Positions 49,201-58,409 of a stretch of 59,505 nt of DNA are shown piece after piece. Numbering within the stretch: position 1 is the first letter of the stretch; each line of letters begins with the position of its first letter. Made by a program: the position numbers and the translations under genes. The stretch covers positions 1 to 59,505 of the forward strand of contig JALNZU010000023.1 of assembly GCA_023229245.1 (NCBI GenBank), in the 5' to 3' direction. This DNA comes from Bacteroidales bacterium. Its GTDB lineage: Bacteria > Bacteroidota > Bacteroidia > Bacteroidales > F082. The notes under the pieces are model-generated. The model ran no database searches, was not told where the DNA came from, and worked only from the letters and a program-made list of their open reading frames with translations.

Positions 49201-49481
49201 TCAGCTGAGATACCAGTTTTTGCTACTAAATCATTTATTAATGACTGGCGAAACTCATCATCATGCCGGGAGCTATCAATAAGCAGTCGGATATAGCTGA
49301 TGATACGCTGCTTCATTTCATTAGCTGCCTTATTTGTGAAAGTAACACCTAATATAGTCTGAAACGCCATAGGATATTTCAAAGCTAAATGGAGATATTC
49401 CGTCACAAGAGCATACGTCTTGCCCGATCCGGCCGAAGCTTTATACACATGAAGAACACCATTAGACCCTTGTTGTGACAT
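46293..49481 (-). CDS. UvrD/RecB-like helicase-nuclease (AddA type)
   Basis: This 1062-residue protein has a superfamily 1A helicase with the Walker A motif ASAGSGKT at 15-22, GVTFTNKAANEMKQRI near 45, DEFQDTS near 401 and VMTIHKAKGLEFP near 770. A C-terminal RecB-type nuclease has DRISRF ... VLLDFKTG ... QVEKYKEAI near 1000-1045. Such enzymes process DNA ends for recombination and act against foreign DNA. The usual AddB-like partner, itself a nuclease, is not next to it in this window. It could be encoded elsewhere. The C-terminus is complete. Confidence 0.9.
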   Translation of the reverse strand: MSQQGSNGVLHVYKASAGSGKTYALVTEYLHLALKYPMAFQTILGVTFTNKAANEMKQRIISYIRLLIDSSRHDDEFRQSLINDLVAKTGISADLIPLKAEEVFKAILHHYSDFAISTIDSFVYGLVRLFTRELQLPSQFEVELETNYIAELIHHQLITRIGSDEVITNALLDWVYSKLDEEGSWRIKAEIISFIHELLKENPFLAAQDVKPLDTADIREIQSVLRKKISDDKTKLQQIATHIISLIEQAGLNILELTGKSTGIGKAFEELKEGDVKGAFDRQSLIRLLTLNAPLLPKSASAMDIHALTSIKHELDPWIKQLTTYYNEELKSFYFYSFLLPQLSVVRLGESLRAVIDNLITEEQIVHISEFNKRISELVNQAAVPYIYERLGERYNHYLIDEFQDTSVLQWRNFLPLLDNSLSQKHISFIVGDGKQAIYRFRGGEVEQFVSLPDIYTTQDHVISHQLQETFRREYNPVPLKTNYRSAREIVEFNNSFFKYIQQQLPPSLQSVYDDHYQDVRKDAPTGLVQLEFFDAKEPQEQDDSIADRVFELVQEMRQEGFAWKDIAVLARVKDETGQIAQHLTNKGVPVVSADSLLLSSSARVRFIMRLLRFYIFPNDAVNRIELIELYVNQIKPGNLTQNFQEILLSHTALPENQKAANTAQLIGYEITDLTGLSCYEAVCRLISHFQLDQPFDPYLNFLLEEIFRFEQGSAGSIADFLVYWDERLTKSSVVLSEKTDAVHVMTIHKAKGLEFPIVIYPYVSVPAGGRRIHYEWVDFGSHVIGKLKSGLLRITKALEKTDFGALYSKEQEKQKLDLANLLYVVMTRPSLRLYALIRQPRRKPAFSFHGLFQAYLKDQELWEDGQKVYSFGRKLEKLSAQEDPLHHSLLSEKYFTRFQPAWSTRTAVKAVDLSFLEYSEKDPKMKGVLYHNFLAGLKSVHQLDSAIRQYERLGLFSAEEAEVMRNFFSQLASYPIVYACFDADNTSSSEASLLAENGDLLRVDRISRFEDKLVLLDFKTGDPSSSDRHQVEKYKEAIGHIESLPVEAYIVYLQPFHIVIV

Positions 49482-49674
49482 GAACTAAAATATTCAGTTT
49501 ATAATACAATAATTCATAATTAATATAGTAATAATATGATATAATTATCAAATACCAATGAAAATTATTTTATATACACTTACTACATAAAGGTAATTTT
49601 TTTGATACATAATCACCTTAAATTCTTATTATTCATTATTTTTTTAACAATTTATAATAGACAACTTTAATATA

Positions 49675-50748
49675 TCATTTATATCTAAGTAATTTTATCA
49701 GCTGTCGTTTATTATTTGAATTAAGTCGGACATAATACAACCCATTTGACAGGTTATCCGGTATTCGTATCCTTATCTTTTCCTCTGTATTTTCTTGTAT
49801 TTTCTCTTGATACATTAATCTTCCTTCCGCATTTATAAGTTGTATCTCCAACGGGAAGCCTGTATCTTCTATCTGGCTTATCCACAATTCGGAAGAAAAC
49901 GGATTAGGGTATATAATTCCGGTAAAAGGTTGATATATCTTACGTATATCTACTGTCAGATCGCGTATAGAGTCTTTATACGTAATTACAGTACCAAGCA
50001 ATGGGTCTTCGATTACACTCAGTATAGGTATTCGATGACTTTTCGCCATCCATTTATATTCGGTATAATTCCGTTTGATCTGAAATCCTTGTCCTATTGA
50101 GTCAATATATGCACTATCGAGTTCAATTATAGAAGATTTAAGTCGAATCGTTTCAAAGCTGCCATAAGGTGTCTGTACAGTTCCCCATCCATCTACCACT
50201 GTTTCTCTGGCACGGTCAATAGAGATAAATGCAACATCAGGTAACGAAAACTCTAAATCGGCTATTGAGCTAAACTCGTTTCCATAAGTCATTGGAAAGC
50301 TGTAGATGATATCCGGATTACTAAAGCGAAGCGGGACAGGCAGGTCTTGTACGATGAGGCCATATCCATAATCGCTGAAAGCATTGGAATTCTTTTGCAA
50401 AAACTGATAGGCATGATCTATAGACAGCTCTGGCATCAGATCGCCTAAATTATATGAAACAGCCATATCGGCTACACCCATAAACGCAAAATAAAATACT
50501 ATAGGGGTTTGTAGGAGCGTCTTAAAAGTATCTAATTTTTGTGCCTCAGGCCGTAATGCGGTAAAATCCCATGAATGAGCTTCCCCCGTAATGCTGAAAT
50601 CGTAACCTTGATGATCAAAGGTGATGCTTGTCCTGACGGTATCTCCTGTCGATGGCATATCCGACTGGACTATAGTGATCTGGGCTTGTATCGTCAGTAT
50701 CAATCCTAACTGAACTAAGGCCGGTAAAAAGAATTTAATTAGTTTCAT
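49675..50748 (-). CDS. Secreted protein with type IX secretion C-terminal sorting domain
   Basis: The 357-residue protein has a signal peptide (KFFLPALVQLGLILTIQAQ), a central domain I do not recognise, and a C-terminal T9SS type A sorting domain from about 275: IIYPNPFSSELWISQ, IQLINAEGRLMY, NLSNGLYYVRL, ending in QLIKLLRYK. The last part directs the protein across the outer membrane to the surface. Its ATG overlaps the 3' end of the tamB-like gene by 14 bases, so it is translationally coupled. The 193 bases beyond its stop (49482-49674) are AT-rich and show nothing more. Confidence 0.88.
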   Translation of the reverse strand: MKLIKFFLPALVQLGLILTIQAQITIVQSDMPSTGDTVRTSITFDHQGYDFSITGEAHSWDFTALRPEAQKLDTFKTLLQTPIVFYFAFMGVADMAVSYNLGDLMPELSIDHAYQFLQKNSNAFSDYGYGLIVQDLPVPLRFSNPDIIYSFPMTYGNEFSSIADLEFSLPDVAFISIDRARETVVDGWGTVQTPYGSFETIRLKSSIIELDSAYIDSIGQGFQIKRNYTEYKWMAKSHRIPILSVIEDPLLGTVITYKDSIRDLTVDIRKIYQPFTGIIYPNPFSSELWISQIEDTGFPLEIQLINAEGRLMYQEKIQENTEEKIRIRIPDNLSNGLYYVRLNSNNKRQLIKLLRYK

Positions 50749-53700
50749 AACTTATAGGTTTTATTGTTTTTTGTCGTTTAAATATGTCTCTGAATGAATC
50801 AAACTGTCGGCTAAAAATCAGGCCGATCCCTTGAGTATAAGGCGTATATCTTTCAAAGTAGGCATTTGAAATAAGGTTACTGGCATTAGAATGATTGAAC
50901 GCCTTGAGTTGCAATCGGCCATCATTAGTCAGTTTCACATTGATATCGAAATCGCCTACTATATTACTTGCTTGCTGGGCTGCGCTACGGTTGTTGATCA
51001 CACCAAAATTTCCATCTATAGACACCCTATCGTTGAACAGTTGTGTTGAGAGTGCCACCTCCACTTCCTCACTTGTCAGATTATCTCCCGGACGATAGTG
51101 AAGGCCTATATCAAAATCTCTACTGATCTGCGAGAGCCAGTTACTCAACTGACCCGACAGCATATCGAAAGAAGTGGCTCCAATAGAAAAGTTATCAATA
51201 GACGAATAGCTAAAACTGCCTAACATCAGCAGCGATATCATTTGTTGGGTCATCATCGCATCATTGGTCGTATCGATCACGCTGAACACTAATTGCTCCA
51301 TTTGTTGGTCGGCACCGGGCAGCTTAAAGCTAAACCGTATATCGGGATTGAATAATTGGTTGGTCAGATGGATGATACAATCTACGTTCACTCTGTTACG
51401 AAGGTTGGAGGTGCTGTCGAATCCTAAGCCGGATACCGATGCTTTTACTTTATATACCCCTTTCACATCTATCTCGGCATCCAAAGGGTCGCCTGACCAT
51501 GAGATGATCCCACCCGACTGTAGCTCAAACCGTTTTTTAATCAGGTTTTCAAAGGCGAAGTTAAACTGTCCGGTTTGCACTACATAGTCGCCATTCAATG
51601 AAAAGTCGCCCGAGGCATCCACTGCCATGCTGATATTTCCATTACCTCTTGATTCGAGGCTGCCCATATTATAAGGCATGATGATCTGCAGTGCAGCTTC
51701 AGGTGTCACCTCCATATCAATCCCTATGGCAAAGCTATCATCAGGCACTAAATTAGGTTTGGCTTCATCCTGATCCTCCTGCTCCTGATTAAAAGCTTCT
51801 ACAAACCGTATATAGTCGCTCACACCTACTACGCTGCTATTATTCAGCGGAATCACTATACTTGTCCCACGTTGACTGATAACCCTGATACCCATATCAA
51901 TATGATTGAGTGGCCCGCGTATAAGCACCTCGCCTGTAACAACTGCTGAGCCATAAAACAGTTCGTTTTGAGCCGGCCCGGTGTTCAATGCAATGAGCCT
52001 TTCCGGTTTGATAGAAATATCAAACACAAAATCACGTAAATATGAACTGTTTATCACACCATTTAAGACGCCTTTATTACCCAATGTATCGTATAATATA
52101 AGTTTATCCACTACTATACGTGATGGCTCTATCTTAAACGTATGCTGCAACGAATAGCGCGTATTAAGATAATCAATAGTAAAGCTGGTGCGTTGCAAAT
52201 TTATTTCGCCTTCTAACTCGGGTGCTGACGGTTTTCCGTTTATTTTCAGTTCGCCAGATGCTACTCCTTCAACACGGCTGAGGATACCGGCCAGAAACTG
52301 GTTAAGCAATCTGAGCCTGAAATTCTCCAACGACAGCTCTAATGCCAACGGATCATCTTCTCTGTCAGGAAAATAAAATCCCCTTAGATTCAGCATACGT
52401 CCTGAACCAATATTACCGGTATGTATGATCTGCGTGTTCAGATAAATTGAAGCATCTTCCTGACTTCTCGAGCTGAGAATGCGTGCATCACCCAACTTTT
52501 CATCGTTAAGATACAGATCCGATATATGCAGATTAGATGTGAACACCGGATTTTTACTCAGATTAGAAAGCTGTAGATCGCCATCAATAATACCGTCCAG
52601 ATCAAAGCCTAAACGACGTGTGATCACATCAAAGACAGAGATATCCCATTGATCAAACAGCAACATCAGTGTATCCGACTCTAACAAAGGCAGATTACCT
52701 TCTAAACTCAACTCACCGTTACCCCAGTGAAAAAGGAAATGGTCAAGGCGTACAAAATCTTGGGTAAAACGGATCCGATTCTCTCTTTGGAGCTTTACCA
52801 CCGAATCATTGACAATTACATCAGCTTTAGTGATCTTCAGCTCGGCTAGCTGCTCGTCAGCCACATGATAATATCCTTTGATGTTTCCTTTGTTTCGTGG
52901 GATAGCCTTTTCGTTTTCCCATCCAAGCCCGAACAATGCGCTGTCGTTATGCAGTTGCAGTTGTAATAAAAGGCGGTCCATCCCAAATCGGCTGCTGTCG
53001 GACTGACTCTCAAAAAAGTTCAACCGATGCATCTCTATATTCAATCTGGCATCATCCATATCGCTACGCATATTCAGATAAGGTTGCTCGATCTTCACTC
53101 CTGACACATCAATCCAGTCGGATGCAAAAATTGCATACAACTGCTGTTGACGGGCTGTGAATGAACCGGAAAAATTCGTTCCTTGTGCGATAAGCAGATC
53201 AGGCTTAAACAGTTCAGAAAGGATACGGGTGTCTTTGAGTTGCAGGTTGAAATAAAAATCCTGCCGGCTTTGATACACCCCTTTATCGGCCAATGATTCA
53301 AACTCTAAATAATGCAATAAATATCTCTTCAGATCGGGTAACGCATTGTCAAACTGAAAGATTCCTGCCATTTCAAAGTCAAAGAAATCGGAATGGACTA
53401 ATAGCTTCCGGTGCAATACAGGGTCTTCCAACATAGTCAGCTGAAGATATTGCATAGGATATTGGCCTCGGCTGTCGGTATATTCGGTTTCTTCCAATGT
53501 GATAGTGCCTAAGAAACTTTCAAGGTCAAGCCCTTTGAAATCGGCTTTCAATACAGTTTGCAGCTGCATCAGCTCATCGGTATCCAATAGTCCGAGTGCA
53601 TAAAGGTCGGCATGTTGTATGTCGCAAGCTATATCAAATTGCGACTGCTCTTCTTCAAAGTTTGCCAATCCGTCAAAGCTCAATTGCAATTTAGGATCAT

Positions 53701-55222
53701 TGAGTGTGAAATTGCCGTTAAAGAGATGTTGGTTCAACTCGCCTTGTATTTTAATATCCTTGAAAGTATTGGATAACAATGCGATAGAAGATATATTACC
53801 TTTTATATGTGCCTGAGCTGTTTCAAGGGTCAGTCCGCTACCGTCCACATGCATGTCCATAGACAACTGACCAAGCGTGTTGGACTGACCAGTCAGCTTA
53901 CCTAACTCAAGCTGTTTGGTCTTCAATGAGCCCACATAACTGATTTGCCCGGTGTGTCGGTTTGAACGCATCACTAAATCAGTAGCAATATTACCCACAG
54001 TGCTACGCAAATCGGCTCTGGCCAGAAAATCGTTGTATTGACCTTCAAACAAACCTTTGATCTCTATCAATCCAGGAATATTAACCTCCTCAGGTATAGG
54101 AATATATTTTTCTTCAACCGGAATATGGAACGAACGAAGGTCATCCAAAGCTGTTGTCAATGACTGTATATTCATTTGTATATGCGAGGTAAAAAAATCG
54201 GGTAATCCTTTCATAGAAATATTTCCCATAAAATCAGTCTGTTCACCAAATCTGAGCTCAAACTCTTTGGCAGCAAAATCACTTACCGTTCCTTCCAGAC
54301 GGCCTGAGAAATTTATTTTGTTGGGCATCTCATCCATGACTGCTGCAAAACAGGCTATGTCAGACATCTGTAGTACGCTGGGTCTGAAATCTGCAACTAT
54401 ATACACCTCTTCCACAAAATCCTTCAGCGCCTCTATCTCGTTAAACAACAAGTCTAAATCTAAACTAAGTGTGGAACGGGCTGTCTGAACGCTCAGATCA
54501 GATGTATGCACACCTTTGCCATCAATGATAAAATCTGTTGAGAGCTGCCTGATATCAAACCCACATCTTTCCTGAGCCGTCAGATGCTGAATACGTCCTG
54601 AGACCACACGATCGATCAGTGCAACTTTCTCGGCTCTCAACTCAATGCTGTCAACAACAAGGCGATCGTAATCCATCTCGCCCTCACCATACTGTCCGGC
54701 AAAATTTTCATTTATATACGCAAAATGACCGTTGTCTAACAACAACTTACGGATCATCACAGGGTATGGCTCAGCAGGTATAGTATCAGCCGGTTGATCA
54801 GATTTCAAACGGTTTAGTATGAGTTCATAATTAAAATCATCTTCACCATTGTAGCATATAAACCGGATGACGGGATCATGCAGTTCAATCTTTCGCAACG
54901 ACAAGCCTTTCCCAAACTGATATCGAGCCGGTTGTAGCTTCAGCTTTTGGGTTTGTAGCAAGAGGGAATCGTGATGGTCATATACCAGAAGCCCATGCAG
55001 TTCGACCGACAAATCGGCGCTGATATAAAACCCTTTTAAAGTGATAGCGGTACCTAATTTATTTGAAACCCATGAAGTGGCAAGCCGTGCAGCAAAAGTC
55101 TGGATGAATGGGTCACGAAGTGAAACATAGGTACTGATCAAAAAGGCTGATATAGCTACGACCGCAAGGAGCAACCCTTCGCTAAGCTTTTTTTTGATAT
55201 TTTTGTGCACCTTTTTCTTCAC
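50735..55222 (-). CDS. TamB-like outer-membrane biogenesis protein (DUF490)
   Basis: The protein is about 1495 residues from the GTG at 55222. It has one N-terminal membrane helix (GLLLAVVAISAFLISTYVS), then long repetitive beta-strand-rich stretches, and a C-terminal TamB/DUF490 domain near residues 1050-1450 (GAVVTGEVLIRGPL, SFKLPGADQQMEQ, LLMLGSF). TamB-like proteins span the periplasm and carry lipids or assist outer-membrane assembly. The frame stays open to an ATG at 55294, but that region lies over the start of tsaD and adds a non-typical tail. GTG at 55222 or 55210 is more natural; which of the two is uncertain. Confidence 0.88.
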   Translation of the reverse strand: MKKKVHKNIKKKLSEGLLLAVVAISAFLISTYVSLRDPFIQTFAARLATSWVSNKLGTAITLKGFYISADLSVELHGLLVYDHHDSLLLQTQKLKLQPARYQFGKGLSLRKIELHDPVIRFICYNGEDDFNYELILNRLKSDQPADTIPAEPYPVMIRKLLLDNGHFAYINENFAGQYGEGEMDYDRLVVDSIELRAEKVALIDRVVSGRIQHLTAQERCGFDIRQLSTDFIIDGKGVHTSDLSVQTARSTLSLDLDLLFNEIEALKDFVEEVYIVADFRPSVLQMSDIACFAAVMDEMPNKINFSGRLEGTVSDFAAKEFELRFGEQTDFMGNISMKGLPDFFTSHIQMNIQSLTTALDDLRSFHIPVEEKYIPIPEEVNIPGLIEIKGLFEGQYNDFLARADLRSTVGNIATDLVMRSNRHTGQISYVGSLKTKQLELGKLTGQSNTLGQLSMDMHVDGSGLTLETAQAHIKGNISSIALLSNTFKDIKIQGELNQHLFNGNFTLNDPKLQLSFDGLANFEEEQSQFDIACDIQHADLYALGLLDTDELMQLQTVLKADFKGLDLESFLGTITLEETEYTDSRGQYPMQYLQLTMLEDPVLHRKLLVHSDFFDFEMAGIFQFDNALPDLKRYLLHYLEFESLADKGVYQSRQDFYFNLQLKDTRILSELFKPDLLIAQGTNFSGSFTARQQQLYAIFASDWIDVSGVKIEQPYLNMRSDMDDARLNIEMHRLNFFESQSDSSRFGMDRLLLQLQLHNDSALFGLGWENEKAIPRNKGNIKGYYHVADEQLAELKITKADVIVNDSVVKLQRENRIRFTQDFVRLDHFLFHWGNGELSLEGNLPLLESDTLMLLFDQWDISVFDVITRRLGFDLDGIIDGDLQLSNLSKNPVFTSNLHISDLYLNDEKLGDARILSSRSQEDASIYLNTQIIHTGNIGSGRMLNLRGFYFPDREDDPLALELSLENFRLRLLNQFLAGILSRVEGVASGELKINGKPSAPELEGEINLQRTSFTIDYLNTRYSLQHTFKIEPSRIVVDKLILYDTLGNKGVLNGVINSSYLRDFVFDISIKPERLIALNTGPAQNELFYGSAVVTGEVLIRGPLNHIDMGIRVISQRGTSIVIPLNNSSVVGVSDYIRFVEAFNQEQEDQDEAKPNLVPDDSFAIGIDMEVTPEAALQIIMPYNMGSLESRGNGNISMAVDASGDFSLNGDYVVQTGQFNFAFENLIKKRFELQSGGIISWSGDPLDAEIDVKGVYKVKASVSGLGFDSTSNLRNRVNVDCIIHLTNQLFNPDIRFSFKLPGADQQMEQLVFSVIDTTNDAMMTQQMISLLMLGSFSYSSIDNFSIGATSFDMLSGQLSNWLSQISRDFDIGLHYRPGDNLTSEEVEVALSTQLFNDRVSIDGNFGVINNRSAAQQASNIVGDFDINVKLTNDGRLQLKAFNHSNASNLISNAYFERYTPYTQGIGLIFSRQFDSFRDIFKRQKTIKPISYETN

Positions 55223-55224
55223 AA

Positions 55225-56268
55225 ATGAGTGTTTATATTCTTGGCATCGAATCTTCCTGCGACGATACTTCGGCTGCAGTGTTAGATGGCACACGACTTT
55301 TGTCCAATATTACCGCCGGACAAGAAGTACACCGTGCCTATGGAGGTGTGGTACCCGAATTAGCCTCCCGAGCTCACCAGCAACATATAGTACCTGTCAT
55401 TGATACAGCACTTAAAGAGGCAAAAATACATAAAAATCAACTGCATATTATTGCTTATACAAGAGGACCCGGACTTTTAGGCTCATTATTGGTAGGCAGC
55501 TCTTTTGCCAAAGCTTTTGCGTTAGCCAATAATTGCGTGCTGATAGATGTGGATCATATGGAAGCCCATGTATTAGCACATTTCATACAAAACTCCGATA
55601 CACCTAAAAAAGTGCCACAGTTTCCATTTCTGTGTCTTACCGTTTCAGGTGGTCACACCCAGATAGTCAAGGTAAACCATTATTTCGATATGGAGATCAT
55701 CGGCAAGACCATAGATGATGCAGCAGGTGAAGCATTCGACAAGGCAGCCAAGATCATGGGACTTGCCTACCCGGGTGGACCTGTCATTGATCGCCTGGCG
55801 CAAACAGCTAATCCCAACGCATACCAATTTCCCGAACCTAAGATTGAAGGATTAGATTTCAGCTTCAGCGGACTGAAAACAAGCTTTTTATATTTTATCC
55901 GCGACAGGCTTAAAGAAAATCCCGACTTCATACAAAATCACATGAATGATCTGGCTGCATCCATACAGCATAGCATCGTCAATATCTTAACGAACAAGCT
56001 AAAGAAAGCCTCGCAAACAACTGGAATCAAACAAATTGCGATTGCAGGAGGAGTATCGGCCAACAGCAGCTTACGCAACCGCCTGAACGAACTGGCACAA
56101 ACGGAACAATGGGAGCTGTATATCCCTCCTTTTGAGTTTACTACCGACAATGCAGCGATGATAGCTGTTACCGGTTATTTAAAATATATACATGAACAAC
56201 CATCTTCGCCATATGCTATACCTTATGCCAGGCAAGAAGCACGGTACGACCATACAAACGACCGATAA
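55225..56268 (+). CDS. tsaD: tRNA N6-adenosine threonylcarbamoyltransferase TsaD
   Basis: The 347-residue enzyme adds threonylcarbamoyl to A37 of ANN-decoding tRNAs, with TsaB and TsaE. It shows ILGIESSCDDTSAAV, the metal site His111-x3-His115 (HMEAH), VSGGHTQ, YPGGPVIDRLA and AIAGGVSANS. The ATG at 55225 lies two to three bases from the likely start of the opposing tamB gene, so each gene's promoter must lie inside the other. dgt follows after three bases. Confidence 0.97.
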   Translation: MSVYILGIESSCDDTSAAVLDGTRLLSNITAGQEVHRAYGGVVPELASRAHQQHIVPVIDTALKEAKIHKNQLHIIAYTRGPGLLGSLLVGSSFAKAFALANNCVLIDVDHMEAHVLAHFIQNSDTPKKVPQFPFLCLTVSGGHTQIVKVNHYFDMEIIGKTIDDAAGEAFDKAAKIMGLAYPGGPVIDRLAQTANPNAYQFPEPKIEGLDFSFSGLKTSFLYFIRDRLKENPDFIQNHMNDLAASIQHSIVNILTNKLKKASQTTGIKQIAIAGGVSANSSLRNRLNELAQTEQWELYIPPFEFTTDNAAMIAVTGYLKYIHEQPSSPYAIPYARQEARYDHTNDR

Positions 56269-56271
56269 CCT

Positions 56272-57591
56272 ATGAACTGGGAACAACTTTTATCGGCACA
56301 ACGTATCACCGGCTCATCAACTAAGACAGATATACGAAGTCAGTTTCAACGCGATTACGACCGTATCATCTTCTCCAGCCCCTTCCGACGATTGCAAAAT
56401 AAAACACAGGTATTTCCCTTACCGGGTAGCGTCTTTGTACACAACCGACTGACACACAGCCTTGAAGTAGCAAGCCTTGGTCGTTCTATAGCTAATAGCG
56501 TAGCTCAAAAGCTTTTCGAGCGTAAAGATATTGACAGCAAACAAAAAGAGCTACTGCATGAATCAGGCTCTATAGTGTCGGCTGCCTGCTTAGCTCACGA
56601 TTTGGGAAACCCACCCTTTGGCCATGCAGGCGAGAAAGCTATTTCTGGTTTTTTCAAGGATGGAATGGGAAAAGAACTCAAACCACTCATGCTACCACAG
56701 TATTGGGCTGATTTAGAAGAGTTTGAAGGAAATGCCAATGCATTCAGAATATTGACCCATCAGTTCAAAGGTCGGCGAAAAGGTGGATTTGCACTTACTA
56801 ACGCCACATTAGCCGCAATGATGAAGTATCCGTATCCGTCTTATAACAGAGGCCAACGCAAGAAATATGGCTTCTTCCAATCGGAAAAGGAGAGCTTCAT
56901 ACAACTAGCTACACAGTGCGGACTTATATGTACCGACAGCCAACTGCCGGCTTATGCCCGCCATCCGTTAGTGTTCTTAGTAGAAGCAGCAGACGACATA
57001 AGCTATCTGATCATGGATATTGAAGACGCCCATAAACTACGCATACTCTCAACTCAAAAAACAGAATACCTGCTCCGCTTGTTTTTACATCCCATTGATA
57101 ATCTTGAACAACTGAATTATATCCAACGTACCTATCAGGAGGTAACCGATACCAACGAACGTATTGCGTTTTTACGGGCAATAGTCATCAATATATTGGT
57201 TAAAAAAGTAGCTGAAATATTTCATATACATTATACCGATATCATGCAAGGAAGCTTCAACCAAAGTTTAGTCAGTGCACTGCCCGAATATCTGAACAAG
57301 GCCTTTGAGTCATGCAGTCAGATATCAGTTGAAGAGATATACAGGCATCCATCGGTTGTCAAGATTGAACTGAGCGGATTTAAAATCTTAGGCGGACTGA
57401 TGGAACTATTTACAGAGGCTACACTCAAACCCGACAAATCGTATCATCGGAAGCTGTTATCGCTGATACCGATACAGTTTCAGCCTGAAAGTCAGGATAT
57501 GTACAGCCGGCTACAGTCAGTAGTGGATTTTGTATCAGGTATGACCGATCTGTATGCCGTTCAGCTCTATCAGGATCTTAAAGGGATGTAG
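56272..57591 (+). CDS. dgt: Deoxyguanosinetriphosphate triphosphohydrolase-like protein
   Basis: The 439-residue HD-domain enzyme splits dGTP, and possibly other dNTPs, to deoxynucleoside and triphosphate. His62 in NRLTHSLEVA, His109-Asp110 in CLAHDLGNPPFGHAGE and EAADDISYLIMDIEDA are the metal and substrate residues. Such dNTPases keep nucleotide pools in balance, and relatives starve phage of dNTPs, but the context here is housekeeping. The start lies three bases after the tsaD stop. Confidence 0.93.
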   Translation: MNWEQLLSAQRITGSSTKTDIRSQFQRDYDRIIFSSPFRRLQNKTQVFPLPGSVFVHNRLTHSLEVASLGRSIANSVAQKLFERKDIDSKQKELLHESGSIVSAACLAHDLGNPPFGHAGEKAISGFFKDGMGKELKPLMLPQYWADLEEFEGNANAFRILTHQFKGRRKGGFALTNATLAAMMKYPYPSYNRGQRKKYGFFQSEKESFIQLATQCGLICTDSQLPAYARHPLVFLVEAADDISYLIMDIEDAHKLRILSTQKTEYLLRLFLHPIDNLEQLNYIQRTYQEVTDTNERIAFLRAIVINILVKKVAEIFHIHYTDIMQGSFNQSLVSALPEYLNKAFESCSQISVEEIYRHPSVVKIELSGFKILGGLMELFTEATLKPDKSYHRKLLSLIPIQFQPESQDMYSRLQSVVDFVSGMTDLYAVQLYQDLKGM

Positions 57592-58146
57592 TCCACCTAA
57601 CTAAATAGCAAACATGGGAATATAGCTTGAATAGTCTATTCACCAAAAAGCATTTCCTTTATCAGCCATTTCATTTGCTATTTTTCCTGACTTTGACGGT
57701 TTATTGTGTTAAATGTAGATTTCCTGAGATGTAACTTTTAGCTGGCCACTACACTTCATATCGCAGTAGGTACTATAAATGGCATCATATATCTTTTTTG
57801 CTCATTGCCTCATATACTTTACCACTCTACCTCAGAAACACACAACAAAGACCATATCCTGTAGCTAAAAGCCAATACACAATTTAAAATTTGAGTATTA
57901 GGTCCCATCAAGAAGCTTGATAAATTCCTGCATACAAAGAAATTTAATAGCTAAATGTTAAATATTTATTAATTAATCTTAAGTATGAAAAATTACAGTC
58001 ACTTTAAATCACTCATAATCAATATTAAAGCTACTTATAATAAATTTACAGCTTAAAATCATTATTCAAACACTTGCTTTATTGGAAAGAATGCATTAGG
58101 TTCGTACTCTCATATTTTAGTGATTGCTACCAAATAAATCAGGCAC
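57592..58146. other. Gene-poor gap
   Basis: No gene, tRNA or terminator is apparent in these 555 bases. Sequence is AT-rich with stop codons in all frames. It precedes a small doubtful frame and a T9SS-sorted protein. Confidence 0.6.
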
Positions 58147-58335
58147 ATGATGAAAACACTCAAGATCAAGTGGATTAGATGTCCTTTAGAACGCCAGATA
58201 GAACAACCGGCTGCTATTCATTATAAAGGCAACAGCCGTAAACCCATGCAGATTGGTTACAGCTATTCGTACTACTTGCCTTACTGCACGACAAAGCACA
58301 TTTACACACTTGGGAAAAACGACTTTGAGGCGTAA
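58147..58335 (+). CDS. Short hypothetical protein, doubtful
   Basis: A 62-codon frame from ATG reads as a basic, tyrosine-rich peptide (KIKWIRCPLERQIEQPAAIH, IGYSYSYYLPYC). I do not recognise it. A hairpin begins within its stop codon. It has no recognised promoter and no domain; it may be spurious or the remains of an earlier gene. Confidence 0.3.
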   Translation: MMKTLKIKWIRCPLERQIEQPAAIHYKGNSRKPMQIGYSYSYYLPYCTTKHIYTLGKNDFEA

Positions 58336-58371
58336 GGCCACCTTGTTTCCTCAATATAAGTAGGGTGGCCT
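58335..58371 (+). terminator. Hairpin after the short frame
   Basis: AGGCCACC (58335-58342) pairs with GGTGGCCT (58364-58371) around a 21-base loop. No T run follows, so termination is uncertain. It may stop read-through into the T9SS gene that starts at 58410. Confidence 0.5.
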
Positions 58372-58409
58372 GACTTGAATACATCAATCAAATTTAATTC
58401 GTAAAAAAA

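Noticed and set aside
56272..57591. dGTPase as an anti-phage dNTP-depleting gene
   Set aside because: It sits directly after tsaD in a housekeeping setting, away from the defence island.
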